Positions 31,479 to 43,239 of a stretch of 64,000 bases of DNA are shown in pieces; the first letter of the stretch is position 1; each line of letters opens with the position of its first letter. A program made the translations under genes and the position numbers. The DNA lies in contig JASXTE010000017.1 of assembly GCA_030280995.1 (NCBI GenBank), positions 21,133,998 to 21,197,997 of the forward strand, given 5' to 3'. The notes beneath the pieces were generated by a model. That model was not told the origin of the DNA, ran no database searches, and was given only the letters and a program-made list of their open reading frames with translations. This DNA is from Hemileia vastatrix. Its lineage: Eukaryota; Basidiomycota; Pucciniomycetes; Pucciniales; Zaghouaniaceae.

Positions 31479-31745
31479 AAAGTCCCCCCCCCTTTAACCC
31501 CTCCTTGCCCACCTCAATCCCCCCCTTTAACCCTTCTTTTCCCACCTCAAACCCCCCCTTTACCCCCTCCTTGGCGGCCTCAAGTCTCCCTCTTTACCCC
31601 CCTTTAGTCCCCCTTTACCCCCCCTTTAACCTCTCCTTGCCCACCTCAAACCCCCCCTTCACCCCCTCCTTGGCCCCCTCAAGTCCCCCCCCTTTACCCC
31701 CTCAAATCCCCCCAAATCCCCCCTAAAACCCCTTCAAAAAAATCC
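31479..31745. repeat. C-rich minisatellite
   Basis: Units of about 35-40 bp of the type CCCCCCTTTAACCCCTCCTT / GCCCACCTCAA, repeated about seven times with drift. One frame is open (a PPF-rich peptide), but this follows from the repeat. Confidence 0.8.
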
Positions 31746-31754
31746 CTACACCAA

Positions 31755-31912
31755 ATTATCGAATTGGTATCTATTTGATAAGTTAATGAACGATTGTTCT
31801 TAATCATTCACTAACTTATTGAATTTCAAACAATTCAATAAGTTAATGGACGATCATGATTGATTGTTCATTAACTTATCAAATCAATATTGATTTGATA
31901 AGTTGATGTAGG
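31755..31912. repeat. Clustered inverted repeats (TTGATAAGTTAATG)
   Basis: TTGATAAGTTAATGAACGAT, AATAAGTTAATGGACGAT and their complements (TTCATTAACTTATCAA) alternate, so several hairpins can form. Could be the remains of a foldback element. Confidence 0.65.
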
Positions 31913-32450
31913 GGGTTTGAGGAGGAGGGGGGAAAGGGGGATGATGGAGGATGAAAAAAAAGATATAAAAAAAGATAAAAAAGATAAATAAAAAAAACAA
32001 AATTAGTCTAACCTTGAAAACAAAAAAAAAGCAAAAGAAAAAAAAAGGAGAAAAAAGGAGAAAAAGGGAGAAAAAAGGAGAAAAATAAATTATTAGCAAG
32101 TAAAAAAATAAAAAATAATAAAAAAAATGTCTTACCTGGAGAGATGAGATGAGAAAATAGAAGAATTGAAAATATTTGAGGGATGCTTGAGGAGAGGAGA
32201 AAATGGATATGAGGGATGAATGAAAAAATGTGACAGTGAAAAATTATGCAATTGCAGAAAATATGAAATTTCATGTTGAGCTGATAAAATAAAACAAATG
32301 AGACATCCAAAAAAGAGAATTGACAGAAAATTCAAAATTGTAGTTATGCAAAAAAAATGGCTATCACAAGTGAATAAAACATGGAACATGAAAATAGCAC
32401 AAGTGAAAAAAATAAGGAACTTAAAAATAGTGAGAGTAGGAAAAATTAAT

Positions 32451-33712
32451 TTAAAAGGGTGGTGAAGAGAAATTTTGGAGAGTAATAGGCATAATGACTG
32501 AGCATATGCTGGTGGAAAGAATGTTTTGGGAATCAAGGGTAGGGAGAGCTGGTGCAGGTTCAGGATAATCTTCTTCATAAAGATCATTCCACTCATTGTT
32601 CAAATAAGCTAGGATATTATGGAGTATAACGCAAGTTATTATCCAATGATATGTTCTTTTGATATCCAATTTTTTTTTAAATTAGATTCTGAGATTCTGG
32701 AGAATAGAAAATCTTCCCTTTAAAAAACCAATAGCATGTTCAATCTGTAATCTTGATTGTGCCAGGTGATAATTAAAGGTGGTTGTGGGGTCATTTTCTA
32801 AAGTTGCAGCATGGAAAGCAGGTATGATGTACTTCCAACTTGCATATGCTAATTCTGGAAGGAGGTACTGGAATTCATCAAAGTATAAGTCAGGAGTTTG
32901 AGAAATCCTCATTCTTTGGAAGATGGAAGAGTCATGACATGATCCAGGGCAGCTACTGTGAAAAGTAATAAATTTTTAATTGAAATTGAATACAAGATGA
33001 ATGGCAATAGAGTATCTAGAAAGAAGGTCAAAAGTCAGTTTATGAAAGATGTGAAATTGGAGAACATTTTGAAGAAACCTTTTTTGTGATCAATATAATG
33101 GTTTCCATCATGAGAAGCCTTTTGATTCAAAGGTATAGTTGTGCCATCAAAAAATCCTACACAATCAAGGAAACCTTCAGCTTTGATTACTTGAGAAGAT
33201 TCAGGTTGCTGTTGTGAAGTTGGACAAGCAAGTGTTTGAAACTTGAGGGAAAGGATGGAAATCATACAGTGCTTGGTGTATAATATCACCGTCCTATATC
33301 CTATGGAAAAGAGATTTTCTAAATGTCTTTCAGCAGCACCATTTCCATTTGAGGCAAAGCAACATAGTGCAACAGCAAGTTGAATAGCATGATCATGTTG
33401 TTTATTTTGATAATTTTTATGATCAATAGGATTTTTGGAGATGAGTTGATAAATTTTGAAGAAAGAATGGGGAAAAGTTTGAAATATTTGAGTGAAATTT
33501 AGTTGAGGAATGTTGAGAATGGAGCGGAGATCATATCTGGGATCATGATGAAGATTTAACCCCCTTGCGTTTATGTAATGCTTTTTGGAAAGAAAAGACA
33601 CATAGGCAAAATCATCTTCCGAATCAGAGTCTTTTTCATAGTAAAGAACTAAAAGTAAAGCAATAACATTCATAGTTGAGTGAAGTAGCTGCCTAGTAGA
33701 GAGGTGTCTCAT
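32451..33712 (-). pseudogene. Broken HARBI1-like (PIF/Harbinger) transposase
   Basis: Minus-strand frames match a PIF/Harbinger nuclease: GFLDCVGFFDGTTIPL (first Asp), PGSCHDSSIFQRMRIS (second Asp), RLQIEHAIGFLKGRFSIL (Glu), then RTYHWIITCVILHN. Between FFK and YSIAIHLVF a probable 52 nt intron (GT...TTTCTAG with CTGAC branch) restores the frame. One stop follows it (FNFN*KF) and another breaks LRI*FKKK, so it is inactive. The N-terminal part (MRHLSTRQLLHSTMNVIALL, LCCFASNGNGAAERHLENLF) fits the family. No terminal repeats were found. Confidence 0.82.
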
Positions 33713-34629
33713 AGTTTTTGGTGGAAGGCTTATGTGATGAGGAAGTGGGAATTCACCTCCAAATGTGCAGTTGGGGTGTGTAGATAGAAAAAAACTTTAA
33801 GTGTTTGCAACCAAAATTTAGTAGCATTGAGTGAGGAAAGACTTAAGGATGGAATCAGCAATTATAAGTCATGTGACTTTTGTAAAAATACATCCTGGAT
33901 GTGATGAGTTTGGGATCAGGAATTAGGAATTGAAATTGGGGTATAAGAGGTGGGATAATGCATTATTTTGGATTCTTATCCACTAGCCCTGGGGCTAGTG
34001 TATAAAAATCTTCCACAATTAATAATTTCTGATCCCAGAAAAAAAAATTCCTGATCCATAATTACAGATTGGTCAACTTTGATACCCTCTATTAATTGCA
34101 TCCCTTTTGGAATTCCACATCTGGGTAGGCAACTTAGTTGAAAATTTGATTGAGTATTGGTTGAAAGGAAATTATGGTGTTACCAGGTGTTAATTTGGTT
34201 ATTATGGATTTTTGGGCTGATTTGTGGCATTTTTGATTAGATATATGGTGGTATTTTTATTGTGATTTGATGGTTTTATGAATTTGGTAATGGTTTCACT
34301 GGATTTTGGCAAGGATTCTCCAATTTTTGGGTATTTTCTAGGGCTTTCTCAGGTTTATTTTAGAAAACTTATTAGATATTTTCCGGATTTTCAAGCTGGA
34401 TATTTGTAATTTTGGAAGGTTATTATTATCAATAAAGAACCCTGATAATTTCCTTTAATTTATGTCTTGATGTTTTTTATTTATCATATTTTTCTGTTTT
34501 CTCAGTGTTTTAGTTGATTTGTTGTTTTTCAGTCTTTTTTTGTGTAGATGAAGTGTGCTCAAGAAATGGCCACTTTGCTCCAGTGTGCTCCGGTGATTTT
34601 CTGGTGCAAAGCAAAGTGTGGTGGAAACA
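33713..34629. other. Non-coding DNA with a 20 bp hairpin
   Basis: No gene supported. CACTAGCCC-TG-GGGCTAGTG (33981-34000) is a perfect 9 bp inverted repeat followed by TATAAAAATC. Confidence 0.5.
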
Positions 34630-34975
34630 TTTTGTCACTGTGGCAAATTTGGTCATTGTGGCAAAGTTTGGTCACTGTGACAAAGTTTGGTCATTGTGAC
34701 AAAGTTTGGTCACTGTACAAAAGTTTGGTCACTGTGACAAAGTTTGGTCACTTTGACAAAGTTTGGTCCCTGTGACAAAGTTTGGTCACTGTACCCAAGT
34801 TTGGTCAATGTGCCAAAGTTTGGTCATGGTGGAAAATTATCTCACTGTGGAAAATATAGCTCAATCTGGAAAAATTAGCTCATTGTGGCAAAAAGAGCTC
34901 ATAATGGAAAATTTTTCTCACAATGAGAAAGTCTGGTCATTGGGTTAAAATTTGGCTATTGTGGCAAAATTTGGT
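34630..34975. repeat. ~20 bp minisatellite, GGTCACTGTGACAAAGTTT
   Basis: About fifteen units. The core GTCACTGTGAC is itself palindromic (GTCAC/GTGAC). Units at both ends are more diverged. The open frames over this region are by-products of the repeat. Confidence 0.85.
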
Positions 34976-35966
34976 TAGAAATTTATTATGCTTACTAGAT
35001 TGATAGTTTATTGTAGATCATATGAATGTAGTGTATTTTTGGAAAGTTCTGGAGCAGGAAAATCAGGAGGGGAGGGGGAGAATCTTGGTCTTCTACATGT
35101 TTTTGACTTTTTAGTTTTGATAATAAGGGTATTTTTTATAATTAACAATATTTAACATAAAACAAAAATTATAATAACATATATCAACATATAGGGTACC
35201 ATTAGATAGCTCTCAATCTGGGGGACTCAAATTTATTTCTTTTCTTATAAAATTCATAAAATAAAAATATATTAAAGTACACTCTTTCATTTTGGTGGAA
35301 AACTGGATAAACCTGGGGCAGTCCTTTAATAAGGCACCTTTGAACAGGTCATTCCAAGGTTAGTTTCCTGTAGTACTTTACTGTACTTTTCAGTCTCTGG
35401 GGCAAGTATTATAGCTTGTTCTAAGTATTTTCTGTGACTGGTATCTGTGTAATCTGGTACTAGGTATTTTTTTGGCTGGTGTTACCATTGGTTGCACTCA
35501 GATTTGTCTATATTATAGGTTTCTGATGCATTTAAAGTCTAACTCTAAGAATTTCAACTAATCCAACTCTTCAAGATGATCTTCAAGCTTATTTAATTTA
35601 ATCTTACGTTTACTCAGAGGGATGGGGGTTTCATTTTGTTTTTCAAACTCCCTTGGATTCTGCCTACAGCAAGTTGACTGTAGGAGTCTACTCTACACTG
35701 TGTGCAGCAATCTAAGGATTTGGTTTGTCAAATTATACTTTGGGAAACCCTATTAAAATAAGCTATAAAAACAATATGTAAGTATTTATTAAAAGAATAT
35801 GAAAATTTTTGGTGATCATTTGTACAATATATTGCTGTGTAAAAACCTTTTGCATATATGCCTTATGAAATTCACTGCATGCCATAAAACTGGCTTCATT
35901 AACTTGCATGTTTCTATATGCATAACTGTAAGCAAATTTTCATCCAAGTGGCTAATTTTCTACTTC
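34976..35966. other. Non-coding DNA, no gene seen
   Basis: AT-rich sequence without a supported frame. The last bases, ACTTC (35962-35966), should be the target duplication of B3; its partner is lost. Confidence 0.5.
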
Positions 35967-36631
35967 TGTTGCCAGACAACCTACGCAAAAGGTAGAGGGT
36001 GTTCCTGAAAGTGAGATGAAGGAAGAAGTTTAGAAATTTCTTTGAAGCACAGAGGAAATGTTTGAGGAAGTGATTTGAGGGTGAGTAAAAGGAATAGCTA
36101 CTGCTTCGAGATATGTTTGATAAGAATCTCAATATTATTTAAGATAATATTAATATTCTTAGGATCCCACAAAGGGTTGTAAACTCAGTAATAAAAGATT
36201 TAAGTTCTAGAAATGATTACTGAGAAAATAAGGAAATGTACAATAATAATGATTTAACTTGAAGCTTTACCACTATTAACTATAGATAAGTTTTATAATT
36301 TAGTTCTAAAGAAATGTCGAACCAAAATCCAACCCCTTTTATATCCATTACTCCACCTCGCATTGATCTCATACCCATCCATCATTCCGCACACCACAAA
36401 GCTCCAAAAATACACCCGTGACACCTGTACCCTCTTCACTAACATCCGTTTACCCTTTAATCCTCCAATAACTATCCCGTCCATGCTCACTATCCCTGTT
36501 AATAACCCACAGACACTTAATAAACCTTTTAGTGGAATATTGCATTGACTATTGTGCTGTGCGTCGCTTATCAAAGAAAAGACTAAACACACTATTGAGA
36601 GATTGACTAATTTAGATTTAAAGTTTAGATT
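35967..36631 (-). repeat. B3 3' LTR, first part
   Basis: Starts TGTTGCCAGACAACC, a decayed TGTCACCGGACGACC, and runs to the A3 insertion. It ends with AGATT (36627-36631), one copy of the A3 target duplication. Confidence 0.88.
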
Positions 36632-37815
36632 TTTCAGATTAGATATCCCTAGGACTGAGTATTTATTATACTTAAAATAAGATAACCTTAAGTAAATTAA
36701 GCTTATATCTTAAAAATAAGGTTAAAATAATAATATATATGATTATATTACATATATATATAATTATTACTCTATTATATAAATTATAGTAGTTTAAATA
36801 GCTTATCCATAGCCTAATAATACTTATTAAGGTGTTAATGGAGTCATAATATACTTATCTTAAGTGATATGAAGTAATTATTGACATACATAAGCTTATA
36901 TGTATACATAAATCTCATATTCAGTGAAATATGCAGTATATTATGTATATTTAGGTCTATAAGTGGGTTTTAGCCTCTTAATAAATAGTTTATAACCTTT
37001 GTTTTTCTGCTTATTTTAGGTCATATGGACAAAATCAGTGGACTCACAATGCCTAAAGAAGCATAGAAATCTATATCAGGCCCATACACTCAGTTTGGAC
37101 AACTTAATCTGCTTCTTTGGATGGTTATTCACGGATTTATGGGTTGGGAGGTCATTTTTGGGTTAATGTGGATGCTTGGGGATTTTATTGGGGGCTTGGA
37201 AATTTTATTTGCTTCCTTTATATGCATTGGGTTTCATTAAATCTCTTTTTGATTGCTTATTTAACCTGTTTCTTTATGGTATCCACTTTTATCTGGATTT
37301 TCCATTTGTGGTATAGATCTGTGTTATCATTCATTGTGATGGAGGGTCCTTACTGGAAGTCTGGGTGTTGAATCTGCTTGAAGTGGAAGCCATGGTGAGG
37401 AGATGGGCCCTCACAGTGCTGTAATTTCTGGGGATAGCAGTGACATCATCTGGATTGAAGGTCTGTGCACTCCAGGGGATTTGGGTATAAGTAAGGAGGG
37501 ATTTTGACAGTTATTTATCATCAATTACTTACTACAATTCAATAAAACACTTCACTAAAATTATTAACATTTAGAAATATATTATAAAGCCTTTGATAAG
37601 TTGATAATATCATTATATAAGCTATAACTATATTCTATTTATCTGTTTTCCACCACTAAGCACGCATTTCAATCCAAGTATTGTGTGTTTAAATTGAGTA
37701 TATCTATTTTATTAGTCTTCCCCTGAGGTTTAATCACTAAATCATTAATAAATAAATAGTAGGAAAAATAAATAAACACTATTATATCATACTTATATAC
37801 TAGACTATACTGACA
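36632..37815 (+). repeat. 5' LTR of A3, 1184 bp
   Basis: Starts TTTCAGATTAGATATCCC (TGTCAGCCTAGATATCCC in the partner) and ends ACTATACTGACA. TATAAGTAAGG at 37486 is a weak TATA candidate. A candidate tRNA-type primer site ATTGGGGGTC follows at 37816. Confidence 0.93.
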
Positions 37816-38411
37816 ATTGGGGGTCTTTCCTTATTTTTTACTTATTATTTAGTATAAGCCTTGGAACATGATTTTTACTTTAGTATAGCTTAAAATAACC
37901 AAATATTTGGGTATTCTGAATATTAGTGGGTCATTTTAACTCAGTGATTGCGGAAAAGAACCCTTATAATAATTTTACTAATTTTTTATAAAAAAAATTA
38001 GGTATTTACAGTAGGAACTGTACCCAATATAAACCCAATTTCACTTGGTATTTGGTCACCAATATAACACCCAATTAAATTTGTATTTGGTTAAAGCTTG
38101 GAAAGCTATTAATTCACCCTTTAAAAAGGTCTAGTATAGCTTATTGTTTTATTTTTAACAGATTTTTTCAAATTTTTCTTATATTTTATTTAAATAAATA
38201 AAGATATAAATTCAGGGTAAGCTCTAGTGCTTTTTTATTAGTAATAACATTGCTAATAACTTTTGTCTACTAATTCAATAGAGTTTTTCCTTTCTGTAGA
38301 CATGATATATTGTCATTATTAACAGTATAAGTGCTCCTAAGGACAGTGTAAGTGAAAATCCTGCTTATAATACCAGGTCTAAAGCTAACAAAAACTATCC
38401 AGGACATAACC
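37816..38411 (+). other. A3 leader
   Basis: About 600 bp of untranslated leader from the primer site (TTGGGGGTC at 37817-37825) to the ORF1 ATG. The ORF2 frame is already open from about 38327 but has no AUG there. Confidence 0.6.
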
Positions 38412-38717
38412 ATGGAGGGTCAGCAATACCCCCAGGCAGAGAACATGAGCATAGAGGAAAAAGGCGCCCTTTTAAAAAAGATAACCATAAAAAAGATGTC
38501 TCCTCCTCTTCAGGATCAGCTATCCCACTTGGCCAAACAGGTTTTGAAATTGGAAGAATCCAAGGCACTCATGTTCAAAGAGGTAGAGCAATTACAGAAC
38601 AATTGCAAGGTAGGGTTTCAACAAATGAATCAGACACTGGCAGAGCTAAAGGGAGGCCAGCCAACTCAACAAAGTCAGAAACCCCCTATCCCAGGAGGGT
38701 CAACTCACTCCCAGTAG
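38412..38717 (+). CDS. A3 ORF1 (MEGQ frame), 101 residues, coiled coil
   Basis: ATG in CATAACCATGGAGGG, a good fungal start context. Encodes MEGQQYPQAENMSIEEKGAL, then a heptad-rich helix (LSHLAKQVLKLEESKALMFK, EVEQLQNN) and a P/Q-rich tail. A2 ORF1 has the same start and architecture but is longer (148 residues). It overlaps ORF2 completely, with ORF2 in the -1 frame. No known domain; a Gag-like oligomerisation role is a guess. Confidence 0.6.
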   Translation: MEGQQYPQAENMSIEEKGALLKKITIKKMSPPLQDQLSHLAKQVLKLEESKALMFKEVEQLQNNCKVGFQQMNQTLAELKGGQPTQQSQKPPIPGGSTHSQ

Positions 38718-39598
38718 AAAATTCTGGTAGAAAAATGGAAGTGGGATTGGTTCCATCAACAATGGACCAGCCACAGCTGCAGCAGGGATCCACCACCTCA
38801 TCTGACTTCCTCAGTTCACCCTTACAAATGAAAAAAGTGCCAAAAATCAGGACTGGCATCTATCCCATGGTAAGTAGATTAACCTCTCATATTGAACACA
38901 ATACTGATAATTACAATATAGGTAATACTATTGATGCTAAATTTGTGCAGAAAATAGAGGAGGATTTAAGAAATTTAGGTTTTAGAGTAGATACACCTGA
39001 CTTGTCTTTTGTCCACAATAACAGTACTATTTATAATCATAATACAGTTAATCCTCAGTTTCCACCACCTACTAGTGAGATGAGAAGTTCACAGGAGAGT
39101 GACAGAATTGAAAAGGAAGACATGAAATATTTTAACAATAATCCAACTGTCCATAGAATTGTTTCAGCATTGTGGAATAGAATGACTGATTGTGAGGAAC
39201 AGACGTTTAAGCTCACTAGTGATACAATTTCATCCTTGACGTTAAATATTTCTCAACTGGCAACACGTAATAAAGAATTAGAGAAAGAAAATTTGTCTCT
39301 AACTCTTAAATATGATTCATTGAGTAACAAATATAGTGAACTTTTAAACAAATTCTGTGAGTTGGAAAAATTGTATGAAACACACTTGTTGAAAACTGAA
39401 TCAAGAACTAAGTTATCTTTTGCCCAGACAAATCAAAGTGTCTCTGAGTTGCTACAAAGATTAACTAAAGTTGAGATTGAAACTGCCAATCTACTAATGA
39501 ACCAGGATAATCATAAGTATAATCAATATAATAATAATCCTTTCATTGGCAAAAGTGAATCTCATTCCTTCCCTATACCACCACAATTTAAATCATAA
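38603..39598 (+). CDS. A3 ORF2, coiled-coil protein
   Basis: The frame is open from about 38327; its first AUG is MEVGLVPSTM (38735). The product has TIDAKFVQKIEEDLRNLGF, an acidic patch, then long heptads (NISQLATRNKELEKENLSLT, YDSLSNKYSELLNKFCELEK). It aligns with A2 ORF2 (MEVGSVCPK, IDRKLLDKIDEDLKN). No enzyme motif. It ends 72 bp before the gag frame and lies in a different frame from both neighbours. Confidence 0.6.
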   Translation: MQGRVSTNESDTGRAKGRPANSTKSETPYPRRVNSLPVENSGRKMEVGLVPSTMDQPQLQQGSTTSSDFLSSPLQMKKVPKIRTGIYPMVSRLTSHIEHNTDNYNIGNTIDAKFVQKIEEDLRNLGFRVDTPDLSFVHNNSTIYNHNTVNPQFPPPTSEMRSSQESDRIEKEDMKYFNNNPTVHRIVSALWNRMTDCEEQTFKLTSDTISSLTLNISQLATRNKELEKENLSLTLKYDSLSNKYSELLNKFCELEKLYETHLLKTESRTKLSFAQTNQSVSELLQRLTKVEIETANLLMNQDNHKYNQYNNNPFIGKSESHSFPIPPQFKS

Positions 39599-39618
39599 GG
39601 TGGTAGTGTCAAATCTGA

Positions 39619-41178
39619 AAATATAAGTCACAAATCTTACAGGAGGAAATAAAAAACCATTTATCAAGAGTGAATGAGTTGTTGAATTTACCCAAGATTA
39701 GTGAAATAAAATCCAATCAGAAGAACTGGCCTAAGATAGATCAGTACCCAACTTATGATGGGGAAGCCAGCTCTGATTGGCAACATTTTATTCAAAGAAT
39801 TGACAACTTGAAATTCTCATATAAGTTACCAGATGAAGAAATAACATCAAAATTAATTTATTTATTTAAGGATGTTGCATTATTATGGTTTGAAGCTGTA
39901 TTGAGTGAGGGTAAAGATTAATCTTGGGCTGAATGGAAACAACTTATTGAAAAGCAATTTGGAGGTTCTAAATTCAGGCTTACTCAGCAGAGACTTTATG
40001 AGAAAACTAGGTATAATCCATTGAATGGTGACAAACCTATGGTATTTTTAATGAATTTAAATAAAATATTAAAAGCCATTGAGCCTCATATGGATTTTAA
40101 CTTATGGAAAGATAAGATAATATATAAATTACCTATATCTTTCAGAGACATTGTTGCAGCTAGAACATTAAATGTTACTGAATATTCTGACTTTATTAAT
40201 ATTTGCAATGAAATATTATTAAACCATAAGTATGAATCAAGGTATTCCACTTATAAACAAAATGTTGAACCTGTAAAAATTCAGAATTCAAAAACACTTG
40301 AGGAGAAGCAGAAACAACCTACTTCACCTGTAGTACCTAAAAAGAATGAAAAAAATACTTGTTATAAGTGTAAAAAACCTTGGGTTAAAGGTCACAAATG
40401 TGAGAAAAATATAAATATTGTTGAAAATCAACGTGAATCTGAAACTGCAACTGAAAAAAGTAAAGAATCAAGTGATTATGACAGCAATATCTCATATAGT
40501 GATGAAAATGAGGTCTGTATGTTGGAAGATGATTTTTCCATCTTTGAAAATCCAATATTAAATATGGGCTCAAATGAATCTTTAATGAATTTTGAGGATG
40601 CTGAAATCATTAAGGATTTACAAGCTGATAAATTTAGAATGACACCTATCACTGTTCCAGCTATCATTTCTGGTGAAAATGTTAATATAGTACTGAACAC
40701 AGGAGCTGCTGGTTCTGTTGTTTCCACTAATACATTACAGAAAATTGATAGTGAATATAAGTCTAAGCTTGAACCACTTCAACGTAAAAATTGGAGAGGT
40801 TTTGGATCAGTGCTACACCCCATTGGTAGATACAAAGCTGCTTTTTTCTTTAAACAACAACATGGTTATGTAAGAGTAACTTGTGACTTTGTATTAATGG
40901 ATAATACTAGCTGTAGTAACTGTTTTATCATTGGAAATGATATTCTGACTAAACTTGGTGTGAAATTAGACCCTGCTAATAACAATTTTACAATTGGCAT
41001 GAATGGTAAAAGGAAATTTAAAATAAATTCTTTTAACACAGTCTTACACATTGAGTCAGTAACAAATTCTTTGTGTAAAGGAAGAGAATCCAATGAGATG
41101 GAAATTCTGGAAACAGAAATTTCAAAAGCATCATTTGGCACTCAGATAAGTAACTCTGAGAAAAATAATATTTTGTAA
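39619..41178 (+). pseudogene. gag: A3 Gag and protease
   Basis: Same frame as pol. The gag core reads YPTYDGEASSDWQHFIQRID, EITSKLIYLFKDVALLWFEA, a TAA at 39919-39921, then WAEWKQLIEKQFGGSKF and later the zinc knuckle CYKCKKPWVKGHKC. The retropepsin follows, but its active site reads VLNTGAAGSVV: AAC at 40696-40698 replaces the catalytic Asp codon. The frame ends at a TAA (41176-41178) just before RT. A dead copy, although the overall length is kept. Confidence 0.85.
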
Positions 41179-42258
41179 TTAATTAAAGCATTTCCAATGG
41201 CTTTTGCACATGGTACAAATGAACTTGGCCTTGTAAAAGATCATGAAATGAAGATTAGTTTAACCTGTGATATGGATAATATTCCTGCTAGTCTTAAAAA
41301 GAAACCATACCTTACTTCACCAATGAAGAGGGAAGACATAGAGGATAATATTAAGATGTTATTGAAAATGAACATTCTTGAGAAGGTAGAAACTACACCA
41401 AAATATTGTGTAATATCACCAGTGCTAATTTCTTATGAACAAGATAAAGCAAGACTGTCAAGTGATTATAGAGCATTAAATACATTTACAGTAGATGATA
41501 TATATCCCTTGCCAAGGATTGCCTCTATACATGCTACCCTTAAAGGTGCTAAGTATATAAGTTGCCTAGATGGAAATAAAGGGTACCATCAAATTCCTGT
41601 TGAAAAGAACTCACAGAACTTTTTGTTGATAACAACAAACATGGGAATTTATAAATATGTCAGAATGCCATTTGGACCAAAAAATGCTCCATCAGTATTT
41701 CAGAAGTTAATGGATTTAACATTCCATAATGAAATGATTGAGGGATGGTTAATGGTATACATAGATGGCATCATAGTGTTCTCTAAAACTTATCATGAAC
41801 AGTTAATCCATTTAAAGAAGGTATTTCAAAAAATGGATGAATTAAAAATGACCCTTGCATTGAAAAAATGTAAATTTGGGTTTGAATCTTTAAAAGTTCT
41901 TGGTCATAATGTATCTGGCTTACAAATATGTGTAGACCAAAATAAAGTGGCTGCAATAAAGAATATTGGCTTTCCTAAAAATTTAAAGGATGTACGATCT
42001 TTTCTTGGTATGTGTGGTTATTATAGACAATATATAAAAAACTGCCAATCAATTTCTGCACCATTGACCACACTTATAAAGAAATCAGAAGCTTTCATTT
42101 GGAATAATGAAAGACAAGAGGCTTTTGATAAGTTGAAAGAATGTTTAATGACAGCTACTATCTTGGGATTACCAGATTTCCAATTACCTTTTGTATTATA
42201 TACAGATGCAAGTTTTATTGGTCTGGGTTCTTCTTTGCATCAAAAACAACTTATTTAA
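41179..42258 (+). pseudogene. pol: A3 Pol: reverse transcriptase
   Basis: RT blocks match A1 closely: DYRALNTFTVDDIYPLPRI, LDGNKGYHQIPVEKN, MPFGPKNAPSVFQKLMD. The catalytic box is VYIDGIIVFSKTY, with Gly (GGC, 41767-41769) in place of the second Asp; A1 has YIDD. The RNase H start follows (YTDASFIGLGSSL). A TAA at 42256-42258 interrupts the frame. Confidence 0.88.
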
Positions 42259-43239
42259 GGAAAAATGTTAGAAGTAGTAATCTGCTATATTTCACATACT
42301 CTAAGAAGTAGTGAATTGAAATATGGTGCTACTCAACTTGAATGTTTGGCAGTATTATGAGCTCTTGAGAAGCTATATTATTACCTTGAAGACCAAAAAT
42401 TTGAGTTAATAACTGACTGTAGTGCAGTTAAGTCACTCTTAAACATGAAAACTCCTAATAGACACATGTTTAGATGGCAATTAGCTGTACAAGAATACAG
42501 AGGACAGATGACTATTACACATAGAGCAGGAACCTTGCACTCTAATGTAGATCTGTTATATAGAGTACCTCTGCCTAATAATGATGATAATCCTGCTTAT
42601 GTTCCTGAGTCAGAGATTTTTAACATTTATGGAATTTATATTGTAGATCTTGAGGATGAATTTATGCAATCAACTCTTGATAATTATGTTTCAGATCCTG
42701 ACTTGAGTAAACTCACTACAATATTAAATGATCCATCTAATGCTTCAATGAATTTTTTAATAAAAAAATCATCAAATAAGTATAAAGAGGCATTAGAAAA
42801 AGGAAAATTTTCCATTGAGGATGGTTTTATATATTACTGGAAAAAGTTAAGTAATGTAAATGTGATTCCCCCTTCAATGAAGGAGTTAATGTTAAGTATA
42901 TGTCATGATGATATATTGGTTGGTCATTTTGACTACCATAAAACATTAACCAGAGTGAAAAACACAGCTTGGTGGATTAACATGTCTGAGGATGTTCAGA
43001 AATATGTTGAAACATGTGATTCTTGTCAAAAATCTAAAATATTAACAGGCAAAAGAGCTGATTTATTACAAAAAATTGAGCAACCAAAAGCTCCATGGGA
43101 AATTATTAACATGGACTTTGTAACAGGTTTGCCAATAGCAGGGCATAAGAGTTATAACTCCTGCTGGGTAGTTGTTGATAGATTTACAAAAATGTGTAAA
43201 TTTATTCCTACTCATAAAGAGGTTTCTGAAAGGACTTAG
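42259..43239 (+). pseudogene. pol: A3 Pol: RNase H and integrase start
   Basis: In frame with RT. RNase H residues continue (ATQLECLAVL, a TGA, ALEKLYYYLEDQ, ITDCSAVKSL). The HHCC finger is intact (CHDDILVGHFD, YVETCDSCQK). The integrase core starts INMDFVTGLP and breaks by a frameshift after HKEVSE near 43230. Confidence 0.85.

Noticed and set aside
31469..31726. Proline-rich protein frame
   Set aside because: It follows entirely from a C-rich minisatellite; frames in such repeats stay open by composition.
31884..32310. Phe/Ser/Leu-rich minus-strand frames
   Set aside because: Low-complexity A/G-rich DNA read in reverse; no domain and no relation to the transposase frame.
34514..34948. Overlapping small frames over the 20 bp minisatellite
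   Set aside because: Repeat by-products in several frames with no other support.
37117..37371. 84-codon hydrophobic frame in both A3 LTRs
   Set aside because: The two copies are the same LTR sequence, so conservation is not independent; it is not present in the A1/A2 LTR.
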